Shown here one piece after another: positions 47,580 through 59,800 of a stretch of 64,000 bases of DNA. The position numbers were made by a program, and so were the translations under genes. Origin of the DNA: Actinostola sp. cb2023. Lineage: Eukaryota > Cnidaria > Anthozoa > Actiniaria > Actinostolidae. Positions within the stretch are counted from its first letter, which is position 1. Every line of letters begins with the position of its first letter. The notes below the pieces were generated by a model that worked only from the letters and a program-made list of their open reading frames with translations, ran no database searches and was not told where the DNA came from. The stretch spans positions 36,001 through 100,000 of the forward strand of contig JAUJYZ010001394.1 of the NCBI GenBank assembly GCA_033675265.1, written 5' to 3'.

Positions 47580-48540
47580 TATTTATTATATGGCCATTTC
47601 AACAACAACAACAAAGTAATTTTGAGTTTTTCGCTCAACGTTTTATTGACCCTGAAGCGTGCGTAAATAAGCCTACTTGACTCAGCGAATCCAGTAAATT
47701 AAACATCAAAACTTGAATGAAGTAAAGCGTGTTGTTATAAATATATTTCAAATCAGATGCCGTTATACACACAAAAATATTGACAATCCATTTTTAAGTC
47801 ATTTTAGGTAAAGAAAAACGTAAGAAAAGACAACAAACACGCTTACTTTCACCAATCTTCTCACTCGTGTTGTCACTCATCATCATGCAGTTTCAGCGAA
47901 TTTGTGTTTGTTTAGCCTTGTGAAAACTCTTCAAACACCACAACGATACCATTAAACCACACGACCAAGAATAAATTGAAGTCACTTTTTGACGAAATAG
48001 TTTGAACAGACGAAAATATGTCTTTGAAAGTCTTCGGCAGCTTTGCATCAACACGCTACAACAGCCTTTTTGACGAACGAAAAACCAGCAATTTTCACAA
48101 CTTTATGCTTAGATTTTCCATCGGATTTAGTACTTTAATGCACTGTCAAATCGATTTCATATATTCTCTTAATTGTTCGAGGCAGAACACCAAGAAGAAA
48201 GTACAAACAGCCAGGACCTTCTTCATGCAGAATTCTTGTTGAGTTGGCAGTAGTTTTCGGCTTCCAGTGTTCATTCAATCCTACAGACCACGACACAAGG
48301 CGACTTTTTGGACTCTGTTCGAACTTAAACAACTTCTTTCCGTTTAAAATAAGTTCCTGTGATGCTTTTTTGATGATTTCAGTCAAAATTAATATCAGCT
48401 GTCGGACCGGTTTTCAAGCCGGTCTTCCTCGGAGAATCTAGACCGGAAAAACGGTCTTAATATCCGATTTCATCCAATCAGATGGCTCGATTTGCTAGCG
48501 TCCAGGCTCCAAGAAACTCGGCCATATAATAATTGTTAAA
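47580..48540. other. Non-coding stretch
   Basis: No supported exon. 48395-48460 has the word gaccggttttcaagccggtc, a small hairpin. Confidence 0.4.
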
Positions 48541-48603
48541 TATTAAACCACTACTACAGTCATCACGATGTATCAAATTATTTGTTCTATATATTTGTTG
48601 TAG

Positions 48604-48759
48604 AACCACTTACATTGAAAGGTACGAAGGCACGTCCAGCTAAGTCATGTCTAGATATACTGGTCAGCAGTCATTCTAACGGGACACGCGTGTATTGGTT
48701 AGACCCTCCCAACACAGGGAGCCCAATTCAAGGTTACTGCGATATGGACACAGATGGAG
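48604..48759 (+). pseudogene. Isolated middle exon of the PAN/fibrinogen-related family, copy 3
   Basis: Acceptor tag, then 156 nt encoding LKGTKARPAKSCLDILVSSH, ending CDMDTDGG with a gtatta donor; same length as in copy 2. The preceding 55 bp match the intron of copy 1 (ccactactacagtcatcacg in both). So a genomic piece was duplicated, cut at about 48545 on the left. No PAN exon and no third exon occur nearby, so it is a fragment. Confidence 0.85.
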
Positions 48760-49064
48760 GTATTATTTTAAATAATAACTATAAAGAAGATACGGAAGCA
48801 CAGTTCACCAGTTGCGCGCAATATTGTCGGCAACATACACGACGTGTGTCCATCTTTGCAATTAGCCACTTTGGAAACGAGTAAAGGACTGGGAACTAAT
48901 TTTTAGAATTAATATAATTAAGACATGAACCCAATCACAAGAAAGAGCATATCAGAATTAGTAAGTTTCAGGAGTTTGATAGGGTTTGGACAAGTAGCAA
49001 ATACATGAACTGCACATATTCAAAAACTGCAAAAATATACAAAGAAATGTATGGTTACAGGGGA

Positions 49065-49297
49065 CACCCACAATGCATGGTTATAACGGACACCCCGGTA
49101 TAACGGACACCCCGATATAATGGACACCCCTGTATAACGGACACCCCGGTATAACGGACACCTCGGTATAACGGACACCCCGGTATAACGGACACCCCGG
49201 TATAACGGACACCCCGGTATAACGGACACACCGGTATAACGGACACATCGGTATAACTGACACCCCAGTATAACGGACACCCCGGTATAACGGACAG
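49065..49297. repeat. 17-bp minisatellite (ggacaccccggtataac)
   Basis: About 13 copies of a 17-bp unit with few changes. Because 17 is not a multiple of three, every frame runs through a 17-residue cycle and stays open; these are not genes. Confidence 0.97.
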
Positions 49298-49448
49298 TTA
49301 TATGATGCAAGTGGATGCACGAGAGTGAGGTGCGTTATTGCGGAAAAATTATGCACGGCTCAATCAATTTATTAGAAAACGTCGAACGAAGTTGTGTCAA
49401 TTTCCTTAATTTACATACTGTTTCTGCAATACCGTACCTTAATAGTGC

Positions 49449-49534
49449 TCTGCCTCTGCCTCTGCCTCTGCCTCTGCCTCTGCCTCTGCCTCTGCCTCTG
49501 CCTCTGCCTCTGCCTCTGCCTCTGCCTCTGCCTA
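49449..49534. repeat. (TGCCTC)n hexanucleotide repeat
   Basis: About 14 perfect units. The Leu-Pro and Leu-Cys frames are artefacts. Confidence 0.97.
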
Positions 49535-49548
49535 TTCATGAAAAAAAG

Positions 49549-49620
49549 TAATTTGCACTGCAGTGCAATTAAAGGTGATTTGCACTGCAGTGCAAATTAC
49601 TTTTCAATTGCACTGCTCTA
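49549..49620. repeat. TTTGCACTGCAGTGCAAAT palindromes
   Basis: Three overlapping hairpins built from tttgcactgcagtgcaa(a/t)t. Confidence 0.88.
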
Positions 49621-49639
49621 AGCCAATCAGAATGGAGTA

Positions 49640-50380
49640 TTTTTTTCATGTATATTATTAGTAGAGGTAATAGGACTACATGCTGTCCAATTTGGAAATA
49701 ATTGGATGTAAAAATTCCGAGGACTGCCAAAATTGGACGAGGTATTTTTCTATCTTTTTACGATCTAATATTTTGTACATAAAGCTGCCTGAAGTTGCCC
49801 GAAATTGCCTCGCTTCCGTGTTAATCTACAGGGTACCCAGAAATACGTCATTAACCGCGGAATGGGCCATTGTAATAAAAACAACAACCTTCACCGTCAC
49901 ACTTGTCTATTGGCACGTGTTACTTGATAATCAAAGTTTGATTGATCACATTTATGATTGATCACAGGTTATGTATTTTAGTCATGAATTAGAATGCTGT
50001 TATTTTGGTTTCATCGATGTTGCTGAAACTCATATATGATATTCACCAAGTCAATTGAACACGATTCACAAACTTTTACGCAAAACTATAGGATAATATT
50101 TTTTTTGAGCGCGTTTAAGTAGCGAGAACAAGGTCCATTGTAGCTCCGAAATCACTAAAAATATTTGCGGAAGGGGAAATCGAATTAGGTTGTAATATTG
50201 CAAAATAATAGCTTCAACTTTCTGCAAGTCTGATAGTCCATCACGCGAATATTAAAAAAGTTATGGCCGAAGTTTTATTTCAGACGAATGCGTCTGGAAT
50301 TTCGACGGAGCCACCTTAAATGAGTGATACAAAAATGATGGTATAACCAAGAGATACAGCACGTACTAGTTAATGTTCAA
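49640..50380. other. Non-coding stretch
   Basis: Nothing recognised between the hairpins and the 23-bp satellite. Confidence 0.4.
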
Positions 50381-50382
50381 AA

Positions 50383-52345
50383 TTTATTTCGTCTTTCAGC
50401 ATTGTTCAGTGTTGATCTACTGGACGTTTTACGATATTGTTCTGAATAAGTCGGATACTCTTAAATTTACAATTTTTTTTGAATTTTAATTATAATAAAT
50501 TAATTATAATTATTATTATTATCAATTAATTCTAACATACATGAATTGTATGAATTGAAATGAGATTAATTTGAAATGGGAAATGAGATGTATTTGAAAT
50601 GGGAAATTAGATTCATTTGAAATGGGAAGTGATATTTATTTGTAATGGGAAATGAAATTCATTTGAAATGGGAAATGAGATTCATTTGAAATGGAAAATG
50701 AAATTCATTGGAAATGGGAAATGAGATTCATTTGAAAAGGGATGTGAGTCATTTGAAATGGGAAATGAGATTCATTTGAAATGGATGGGAAATGAGATTC
50801 ATTCGAAATGGAATGTGACAATCATTTGAAATGGGAATTGAGATTCATTTGAAATGGGAAATGAGATTCATTTGAAATGGGAAATGAAATTCATTGGAAA
50901 TGGGAAATGAGATTCATTTGAAATGGGATGTGACAGTCATTTGAAATGGGAAATGAGATTCATTTGAAATGGATGGGAAATTTATTTCGTCTTTCAGCAT
51001 TGTTCAGTGTTGATCTACTGGACGTTTTACGATATTGTTCTGAATAAGTCGGATACTCTTAAATTTACAATTTTTTTTTTTGAATTTTAATTATAATAAA
51101 TTAATTATAATTATTATTATTATCAATTAATTCTAACATACATGAATTGTATGAATTGAAATGAGATTAATTTGAAATGGGAAATGAGATGTATTTGAAA
51201 TGGGAAATTAGATTCATTTGAAATGGGAAGTGATATTTATTTGTAATGGGAAATGAGATTCATTTGAAATAGGAAATGAGATTCATTTGAAATGGGGAAT
51301 GAAATTCATTTGAAATGGGAAATGAGATTCATTTGAAATGGAAAATGAAATTCATTGGAAATGGGAAATGAGATTCATTTGAAATGGGATGTGACAGTCA
51401 TTTGAAATGGGAAATGAGATTCATTTGAAATGGATGGGACACGAGATTCATTCGAAATGGGATGTGACAATCATTTGAAATGGGGATTGAGATTCATTTG
51501 AAATGGGAATTGAGAATCATTTGAAATGGGAAATAAAATTCATTGGAAATGGGAAATGAGATTCATTCAAATGGGATGTGACAATCATTTGAAATTGGGA
51601 TTGAGATTAATTTGAAATGGGAAATGAGATTCATTTGAAATGGGAAGTGATATTTATTTGTAATGGGAAATGAGATTCATTTGAAATAGGAAATGAGATT
51701 CATTTGAAATGGGGAATGAAATTCATTGGAAATGGGAAATGAGATTCATTTGAAATGGGAAATGAAATTCATTGGAAATGGGAAATGAGATTCATTTGAA
51801 ATGGGATGTGACAGTCATTTGAAATGGGAAATGAGATTCATTTGAAATGGATGGGAAATGAGATTCATTCGAAATGGGATGTGACACCTTCATTTGAAAT
51901 GGGAATTGAGATTCGTTTGAAATTGGAAATGAGATTCATTTGAAATGGGAAATGAAATTCATTGGAAAATGGGAAATGAGATTCATTTTAAATGGGATGT
52001 GACAGTCATTTGAAATGGGAAATGAGATTCATTTGAAATGGATGGGAAATGAGATTCATTCGAAATGGGATGTGACAATCATTTGAAATGGGAATTGAGA
52101 TTCATTTGAAATGGGAAATGAGATTCAATTGAAATGGGAAATGAAATTCATTGTAAATGGGATGTGACAGTCATTTGAAATGGGAAATGAGATTCATTTG
52201 AAATGGGAAATGAAATTTATTGGAAATGGGAAATGAGATTCATTTGAAATGGGATGTGACAGTCATTTGAAATGGGAAATGAGATTCATTCGAAATGGGA
52301 TGTGACAATCATTTGAAATGGGAATTGAGATTCATTTGAAATTGA
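50383..52345. repeat. 2-kb minisatellite, 23-bp unit, with higher-order duplication
   Basis: The unit catttgaaatgggaaatgagatt varies lightly over about 75 copies. A unique 150-bp stretch starting tttatttcgtctttcagca at 50393 is repeated at 50981, a 588-bp higher-order duplication. Longer variants (gggatgtgacagtcatttga; gaaatggatgggaaatgaga) recur at regular distances, so the array grew by unequal exchange of multi-unit blocks. Confidence 0.95.
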
Positions 52346-52349
52346 ACAG

Positions 52350-52920
52350 GGTATGAATTTACAAGATGCCGCTGTCTTTGGTAGGGTCGGGGTTTACGGA
52401 CCCCAGCGGAACACCGCCTTTCAAAACCCAGACCAAGTACCCCCCCCCCCCCCCCCCCCCCCCGACTGTTGTATAGATGTGTTATGGCAAGCGAGTTTGT
52501 TGCTGTTGTCGCCAAACACAACACATGACTTGCGTTTCTTGTCATATACACTACTGAACGGCGTAAATGCACAGACAAAACACTCGATCGCGATTCCATG
52601 CGTAACAACACAGGGAACCCAATATATTATCCCTCGCGCTATGGTTCCCACAGGAAACCCATCATCAAAAGTCCTAAGTTATCAAAAATAATATTAACTT
52701 TGTGCATGAAATCAGAGTTAGTAGAGGGAACTGGTTAGGAAACCCGGCAAACTTCAAAGAGACATGTCTTTGTTATGGTTTTTGCTTGATCACGTGACTT
52801 TGACCGTGCACACATCCAGACACAAGCGACCCGAGTAGCGTAGCGTAAAGAGAAGTGATATTTAACTATAGTTTTCATAGCTTAAACCATCATATACTCC
52901 ATGGATTTGAAGAGGATTGT
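52350..52920. other. Non-coding stretch with a 23-C run
   Basis: 52440-52463 is a pure C run; the flanking cccagaccaagtac and accccagcgg words suggest a degenerate repeat. No exon seen. Confidence 0.45.
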
Positions 52921-52926
52921 TTAGAA

Positions 52927-53628
52927 GTGATGCCAGGGCGATAACTGCTCGGTATTTGGCTGTGGATCGTCAAGAAGAACCAAAGGAATCGGCATTTGGA
53001 AGTTGCCAAAGGCTACAGACGATGCTCATCGTAAATGGCGAGAGACATGGCTAGGAGAAATAAAAAAGACTAGAGTTTTGGATCAAGATTTCAGGAATCA
53101 AATAAAGAATGACAGAGTCTATACCTGTGAGAAGCATTTTACCCCTGAAGATATTGAAATATGTAAGTTAAGTATGACTTTGAGAAGTCGATTGGGGCAT
53201 GTTTACATGGTTTACATTTATCAGCTGTTTCGATCCCACGCACGCTGTCTTATCTTCTTCGATCGACTCTTCGATCTTCTTCGGTCTCTATTCTTGACTA
53301 ATTTTATATCGTATCTAAATGATGATTACCTTCCCTCCCTTTGCAGTTCACTCTAAGAAAATGACTAAAAAGAAGCCCCGATTTGGCGCTGTACCGGTTC
53401 TTAACAGTGCCTAAAAGAAGTCACGAAACTACCAAGCCAATGACGCGACCAGAACGATCGGTGGTTAAAGATGTCGAAGAACCTGTAAACAACAGCTGCT
53501 ACAAGACATTTGAAGACTTCTGTCAGCGAGTTAAAAGCCTGAAATCTCTGAGTGAGTGGAGTTCGAAACTATTGGCTGATAGAGTCGTTTTCAAGAAAAT
53601 CGTGGAGCCATACCCTACCAAAATTAGG
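52927..53628 (+). pseudogene. P-element/THAP9-like transposase, 5' part, frameshifted
   Basis: Exon 1 (to 53162, donor gtaagt) encodes a THAP zinc finger: [13 protein letters not shown], then [19 protein letters not shown] and [15 protein letters not shown], the C2CH order. The presumed start ATGCCAGGG (52932) is out of frame with it by one step. Exon 2 (from 53347) continues KKKPRFGAVPVLN; one extra base at about 53403 then shifts the frame to PKRSHETTKPMTRP and SLSEWSSKLLADRVVF. The P-transposase order (THAP, coiled linker, KIVEPY) is clear. It is cut at about 53614 by the satellite-bearing element. Confidence 0.86.
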
Positions 53629-53692
53629 TAGATTCGAGGTATACCCCAAAAGTACCTAAGGTATACCCTAAATGTACCTTAATTAGTGATTG

Positions 53693-54170
53693 GGGTATAC
53701 CCGGGGTAGCATACTTTTGGAACCTTTTGAAATGTACCCCAAATGTACCCTTAATTGGGGTATACCCAGGGTAGCATACTTTTGGAACCTTGAAATGTAC
53801 CCCAAATGTACCCTGAATTGGGGTATACCCGGGGTAGCATACTTTTGGAACCTTGAAATGTACCCCAAATGTACCCTGGATTGGGGTATACCCGGGGTAG
53901 CATACTTTTGGAACCTTGAAATGTACCCCAAATGTACCCTGGATTGGGGTATACCCGGGGTAGCATACTTTTGGAACCTTCTGAAATGTACCTCAAATGT
54001 ACCCTGAATTGGGGTATACCCGGGGTAGCATACTTTTGGAACCTTGAAATGTACCCCAAATGTACCCTGGATTGGGGTATACCCGGGGTAGCATACTTTT
54101 GGAACCTTCTGAAATGTACCTCAAATGTACCCTGAATTGGGGTATACCCGGGGTAGCATACTTTTTCAAC
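53693..54170. repeat. ~63-bp satellite
   Basis: Eight copies of ggggtatacccggggtagca + tacttttggaacctt + gaaatgtaccccaaatgtac with small length changes. The open frames on both strands are repeat artefacts. Confidence 0.95.
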
Positions 54171-54179
54171 CTTTTGAAG

Positions 54180-55260
54180 AGACAATTTTAAAATATAGTA
54201 CAAACTTAATTATCATTTTAATGCAATTAAAGCCTACAAACATTCTTGTTGTACATGTAATTATCAATATTTGTACAATAGTTTACTAATATGATTGATA
54301 ATATATGACATAATATGTTTTACATAAGCAGTTGTTTGCTGTCAAAGTCAAAGTGTTGAACTTAGCTTTTGTGTCTACCATATTTATTTTGTCAGGCTAA
54401 CAATGCTTGTAACCAAATCTTTCATTGGCTTTATTAGCTTGTTGAACAATGAATACCTGAAACTAAATAGAAATAATAAAGACAGTCATTCATTGATTCA
54501 CATAGGTCATATACATGTAGCTTAGTTATAGTACAAAAGAGTTCAGATGTGAACAAGACATAACAGATGAGGGCAATCCAAACTACAAGTAATTTTACAC
54601 TAATGCAACCTGTTTAGTTTAATTGTTTTATTCAAAGTATGCAATTCAGCATTTTGAGAGTTATGTGATTTGTAAATGAACTATCTATGTATCTGCATTT
54701 TTATATATCTATGTATTTTTTGTGTCCGAAATTGTGGTACTTACAGATTTGCTAGAGCCGTACGTGGAGAGTAGAATCGATGTCAGCAAGTCATTTTATC
54801 CAAGTTTTTCTCTTCCAATGTGCCTGAAAGACATGTAGAAGTTTGCTAAGCTGTTTTACTTGTATTACTTACTTCAAAAATAGCTAAACAGTCTTTCTTA
54901 CCGGCATAAAAACGAATAAAAAGCCATGAGTTTCTTGAGATCTTGTTCAAACACTGCAAACACGCCAAGTCTCTTCGTGCATGTGCAAACGCGCCATGGA
55001 CCAATCAGCAGTCGTATTTTAGTCATGTGATCGAGTGTGTGAGACTGCTGACCATATCATTTTGTTTGTTCATACAAGATGACTGTCAAACTGCAGTGTG
55101 TTTGCTCCTTTCATCGATGCTTTTGTCCAAATTAGCAAAAATTTCAAGAGGAAATCTGTGTGATAATCTTCAGTCTTCCCAACAATAAGAAGTGCAAAGT
55201 TTAATAGGAGAAAATCTTGGAAAACTCCAGGCAAATGACTATAAAGTAAAGTGAGTAGAC
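54180..55260. other. Centre of the satellite-bearing element
   Basis: AT-rich, no supported exon on either strand. Confidence 0.45.
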
Positions 55261-55284
55261 TGCAGCATATGTACAGTAGTACAT

Positions 55285-55620
55285 GAGGTACATTTGAGGT
55301 ACATTGTTGAACTGAATAAAAATGCAAGAGGTACAGTTGGGGTATATATTTCTAACACGAGGTACATTTGGGGTATGTCGGGTACATTTGAGGTACATTG
55401 TTGAACTGAACAAAATGCAAGAGGTACAGTTGGGGTATATATTTCTAACACGAGGTACATTTGGGGTATGTCGGGTACGTTTGAGGTACATTGTTGAACT
55501 GAACAAAATGACAGAGGTACAGTTGGGGTATATATTTCTAACACGAGGTACATTTGGGGTATGTCGGGTACATTTGAGGTACATTGTTGAACTGAATAAA
55601 AATGCAAGGGTATATTTCGA
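55285..55620. repeat. ~94-bp satellite
   Basis: Three and a half copies of gaggtacagttggggtatat + atttctaacacgaggtacat + ttggggtatgtcgggtac + atttgaggtacattgttgaa. Confidence 0.95.
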
Positions 55621-55726
55621 GTATACCCTAAACCTACCTATTCTTAAATAGGTACATTTAGGGTATACCTTAGGTACATTTGGGGTATACTTTAATGTAC
55701 CTAATTTTGGTAAGGGATATGCATGC

Positions 55727-56293
55727 ATGCATGCAGCCACTTCAGATGGTGCTTCGCCCAACCGTAGATTCTACCGTCTTCACAAGCCACTAGATGGGGA
55801 TGCTGATGGGGACTTGTGCTACCGTACAATAAACTTGTATGCTCCTCATCGATTTATATTCTTTATTTCTGATGCCCCACACCTTATCAAGACGACAAGG
55901 AACTGTCTTCGAAGCTCTGTTTCTGGAACCTGCACCAGGTACATGTGGAACGATGGACAGTATGTACTGTGGCAGCACATCACTGCGCTGTTCTATCAGG
56001 ATGTGGACAATGGCTTAAAACTGCTTCCAAGGCTGACATATGAACATGTAAACCTCAATGCATATTCAGTTATGCAAGTCTTAAGTGCTTCAGTAGCATC
56101 CGTGATGAAGGCATTTGGGCCTCCAGATGCAGCAGCTACTGCAAAACTTTGCGAAATGGTAGATAACGTCTTTGATTGTCTCAATGTTCGAAGCACTAAA
56201 GAACACGAGAGGAAGCGCAAGCCATTCCTTGCTCCCTATAGATCTGTTGATGATAGAAGGCACAGGACGAAACGAAAGATTTCCGGTGACTGA
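55727..56293 (+). pseudogene. P-element/THAP9-like transposase, 3' part
   Basis: The frame opens at the element border and encodes [77 protein letters not shown] and [13 protein letters not shown]. These are standard landmarks of P transposases; the Asp in SDGASPNR is the expected catalytic residue of the RNase-H-like fold, and the following region corresponds to the GTP-binding insertion. About 100-200 residues are missing between this and the 5' part, beyond what the insertion explains, so a deletion accompanied it. The sequence diverges at about 56258, where unrelated repeat begins. It lacks the final Glu region. Confidence 0.86.
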
Positions 56294-56299
56294 AATTCG

Positions 56300-56800
56300 A
56301 CTGAAACGCAACGGAAATGTGAAATTACGGACATCTTATTCTTGCGTTTACGTGGTCTTATATGTGCGTTTACGTCAGATTTCCGACGACACTTATACGT
56401 CGGAAACGAACAAAAATGACACCTTGTTTCCGTCATACATTTACGGAGTATCGGAATCATGAATTTCCGAGTCGGAATTTCACGTTTTTGTCACATCTAA
56501 TTTTTCACTAGAAATTCAGAGAACCGCGATAAATATAAATGATATATGCACTAATATTGCTTGTAATCATTTTTTGGCAATCCCCCCCCCCCCCCCCCAC
56601 ACACACTAAATACTGTAAATTAATCAAATATTTATTCTTTTTCTGCCTTTTGATTTTGAGGCAAGCATTTTGATTCCCCAACAAATGCTAAAAAATAAAG
56701 AAATGAATATTCATTATTTAATCAATTTATTCATGTTTGTGGTAATTGACAGAGTTCAATAAAAATACAACATAGAAAATGATCATTCGTTGCACATGGA
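56300..56800. other. Non-coding stretch
   Basis: A weak inverted pair (ggtgactgaaattcgac / gagtcggaatttcac) at 56286-56486 and a C run at 56582-56598. No exon. Confidence 0.45.
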
Positions 56801-56803
56801 TTA

Positions 56804-59800
56804 TCAGGCTTGATCCTTAGCAGCCCAGCTGGGTACACCTTTGGGCTTTGGACGTTGCGATTTATTATCGGCAATTACAATTCGAGCGGTTAATCTTCTT
56901 TGCGCTGGTTTTAAATTCTCCCTTGTATAATTGTCCAACTTTTGCTTTATATTATATAATTTTGTACGCTCCCAGGCCAGTCTGCGTACTTTACGTGGCC
57001 TGGGCCTGGTCCAGGTTCCAGGTCCTCCTCTTCGCAGCTGTCCTCACTAGATATACACTCAGCAGCATATTTCGAGAGAAATATTTCTTTAGCCTTTTCC
57101 CTGTCAGGGGGAGACAGATCGGCCTTTTCGATGACCTTGCACCTTCTTGCCAGTTTCTGCAAACAATGAAGAAAAGAGAGAATCGATATCAGTACTGCTT
57201 CTATATTCAATGGAAACAAGAGAGTATAACTAATATAGGGAAGAATCTCGTCCATGATGCGCGTGTCATCGAAATTTAAGGAATGGCCAATGCTTAGCGT
57301 GCGTATATCCAGTTATGGATGCACGCGGGAGGTTGCTAAGCACGAAATGAGGCGTAAGAGTCGGACGAGGCGTAGCCGAGTGCGACTCTAGCTTCTTGAG
57401 TGCTTAGCAACCTGCCAAGTGCATCCATAACTGGATATACGCACAGCTAAAGCATTGACCATTGCTTTTATAACATAGCCATGGCTTTTGTGCGTCAAAA
57501 ACTTGTTTATTTTATTTGATCATTTTACAAATTCTCCTAACCCTGCGCGCGCACGCCAAAATAGAACACGTTGGAGCCGTTGGTCACTTTGCAAACAAAC
57601 GAGTGAGAAGCGAACAGCTAAAAATGCTGCAAATACAATTACAATCTGTTTTTCGCCTAAAATTTCGAAGTAGAAAAAAATCATCAAGTAGAACTTCAGA
57701 GGTTTGTAGCCTTCATTATTGTGTTCTGTCTCATACACTCGGCCATATTTTTATTTATTGTTTGCATTGTTTTGATATTCAATTTGTGGACAGACTTGAC
57801 ATTGTTCATGTTGAAACTCGCACGAGCGTTGGTAAGCTTACTATTTTTACGTCTAAAATACTGTACTTATATTTTTTTGGTGAAATAAATATTCTATCAC
57901 TGTTGACACACATGAACCATGCAGTTCGTTGTCTTTCTTTTCTTTTCTTTTCAGTCTGGATCACATTGTTTGTATGTACAAGTCAATAGTTGTTGAAATT
58001 CGTTGTTCTTCGCCGAGTAGTTGTTTTGGCATTGTCCCTCGTTTATACTTTAATTTATTTCATTTCCCGTTGACACTATTGACATTTGATCATCATAAAC
58101 ATCCAAATCAACGTCAATGTCAAATATTGTAGAAAATCTGGAGAAAAAAAGTTGTGAATTTTCCCCCCCGATCGGTTGACGTGAGCGTGCTCCATACGCG
58201 TGCTCCATTCATTTTTTGTTCATAGCTAGCAAGCCAATCAGAGCGCGCGTTATATCGTAGCTATGCTATAATCACGGTTGGGCTATTTTTAGAAAACGGA
58301 TGACGCTGGAGGCAGTTTGGCCATAGAAAAGGTGCATGGGGCTCACAAAGTTTGTGGCGCCTACTTTTTGCTGTCAATGAACATTGGTACTGTGATAGCA
58401 TGATGAAAAACCGATCGAAAATCACAACTGTAGACCATGCAAGTACCGAGATATGTCAAACATTTATCCATGCAGCAGCGCGAGAATGGCAAAAATGAAA
58501 GTACAAAATAAGCATTGACTGTACGTTTTATCTGCAGATCTTTAAAACCGCAGCTAGCTAGAAAATTGATGGTTTCATAGGCTAGCTGTCTGTGCTACAC
58601 ATAATGTGAAATTTTTACTTCCTTACCCTTTTAATTCTTTGCTGTTTTCTCAGAGTGCTTCGGTGCTTTTCAAACGTTTTTTGTTTTTCTTCTTGTTTGA
58701 TCATCTCTTTTTGACTTCCAGTATCTATGGATTGAATCTGAAACAATAAATGATGAATGCGTGAACTTTATTTGACTCAGAGAGAGAGAAAGAAAGAGAG
58801 AAAGAAAGAAAGACACAGAGAAAGAAAGGAAGGAAGGTAGGAAGAAAGGAAGAAAGGAAGGAAGGAAGAAGGAAGGAAGGAGGAAGGAAGGAAGGAAGGA
58901 AGGAAGGAAGGAAGGAAGGAAGGAAGGAAGGAAGGAAGGAAGGAAGGAAGGAAGGAAGGAAGGAAGGAAGGAAGGAAGGAAGGAAGGAAGGAAGGAAGGA
59001 AGGAAGGAAGGAAGGAAGGAAGGAAGGAAGGAAAGGAAGGAAGGAAGGAAGGAAGGGAAGGAAGGAAGGAAGGAAGGAAGGAAGGAAGGAAGGAAGGAAG
59101 GAAGGAAGGAAGGAAGGAAGGAAGGAAGGAAGAAGGAAGGAAGGAAGGAAGGAAGGAAGGAAGGAAGGAAGGAAGGAAGGAAGGAAGGAAGGAAGGAAGG
59201 AAGGAAGGAAGGAAGGAAGGAAGGAAGGAAAGGAAGGAAGGAAGGAAGGAAGGAAGGAAGGAAGGAAGGAAGGAGGAGGAAGAAGGAAGGAAGGAAGGAA
59301 GGAAGGAAGGAAGGAAGGAAGGAAGGAAGGAAGGAAGGAAGGAAGGAAGGAAGGAAAGGAAGGAAGGAAGGAAGGAAGGAAGGAAGGAAGGAAGGAAGGA
59401 AGGAAGGAAGGAAGGAAGGAAGGAAAGGAAAGGAGGAAGGAAGGAAGGAAGGAAGGAAGGAAGGAAGGAAGAAGGAAGGAAGGAAGGAGGAAGGAAGGAA
59501 GGAAGGAAGGAAGGAAGGAAGAAGGAAGGAAGGAAGGAAGGAAGAAGGAAGGAAGGAAGGAAGGAGGAAGGAAGGAAGGAAGGAAGGAAGGAAGGAAGGA
59601 AGGAAGGAAGGAAGGAAGGAAGGAAGGAAGGAAGGAAGGAAGGAAGGAAGGAAGGAAGGAAGGAAGGAAGGAAGGGAAGGAAGGAAGGAAGGAAGGAAGG
59701 AAGGAAGGAAGGAAGGAAGGAAGGAAGGAAGGAAGGAAGGAAGGAAGGAAGGAAAGGAAGGAAGGAAGGAAGGAAGGAAGGAAGGAACCGGAAGGAAGGA

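Larger units (their letters stand above)
53615..55706. mobile_element. 2.1-kb element built of subterminal satellites, nested in the P-element relic
   Basis: The left end ccctaccaaaattaggta (53613) and the right end tacctaattttggtaaggg (to 55706) are inverted; the homology continues about 75 bp (gtataccccaaa, acctaaggtataccctaaat). ata flanks both sides, a possible short duplication. The subterminal regions are satellites in inverted sense: a ~63-bp unit (53693-54170) and a ~94-bp unit (55285-55620), both full of ggtaca/tgtacc words. The centre is AT-rich and non-coding. Confidence 0.8.

Noticed and set aside
49020..49621. Repetitive GVRYTGVSVIP and LPLPLP/LCLCLC proteins
   Set aside because: Period artefacts of the 17-bp and 6-bp satellites; no start context, splice sites or flanking coding sequence.
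50540..52345. Possible CRISPR-like array of 23-bp repeats
   Set aside because: Units are adjacent without unique spacers, in a eukaryotic context with no cas genes.
53683..54203. Repetitive proteins over the 63-bp satellite
   Set aside because: Open on both strands in several frames because of the repeat; no independent evidence of coding.
57516..57989. 157-codon plus-strand frame
   Set aside because: No domain, hydrophobic run of phenylalanines from AT-rich sequence, and it lies in an intron of the better-supported minus-strand gene.
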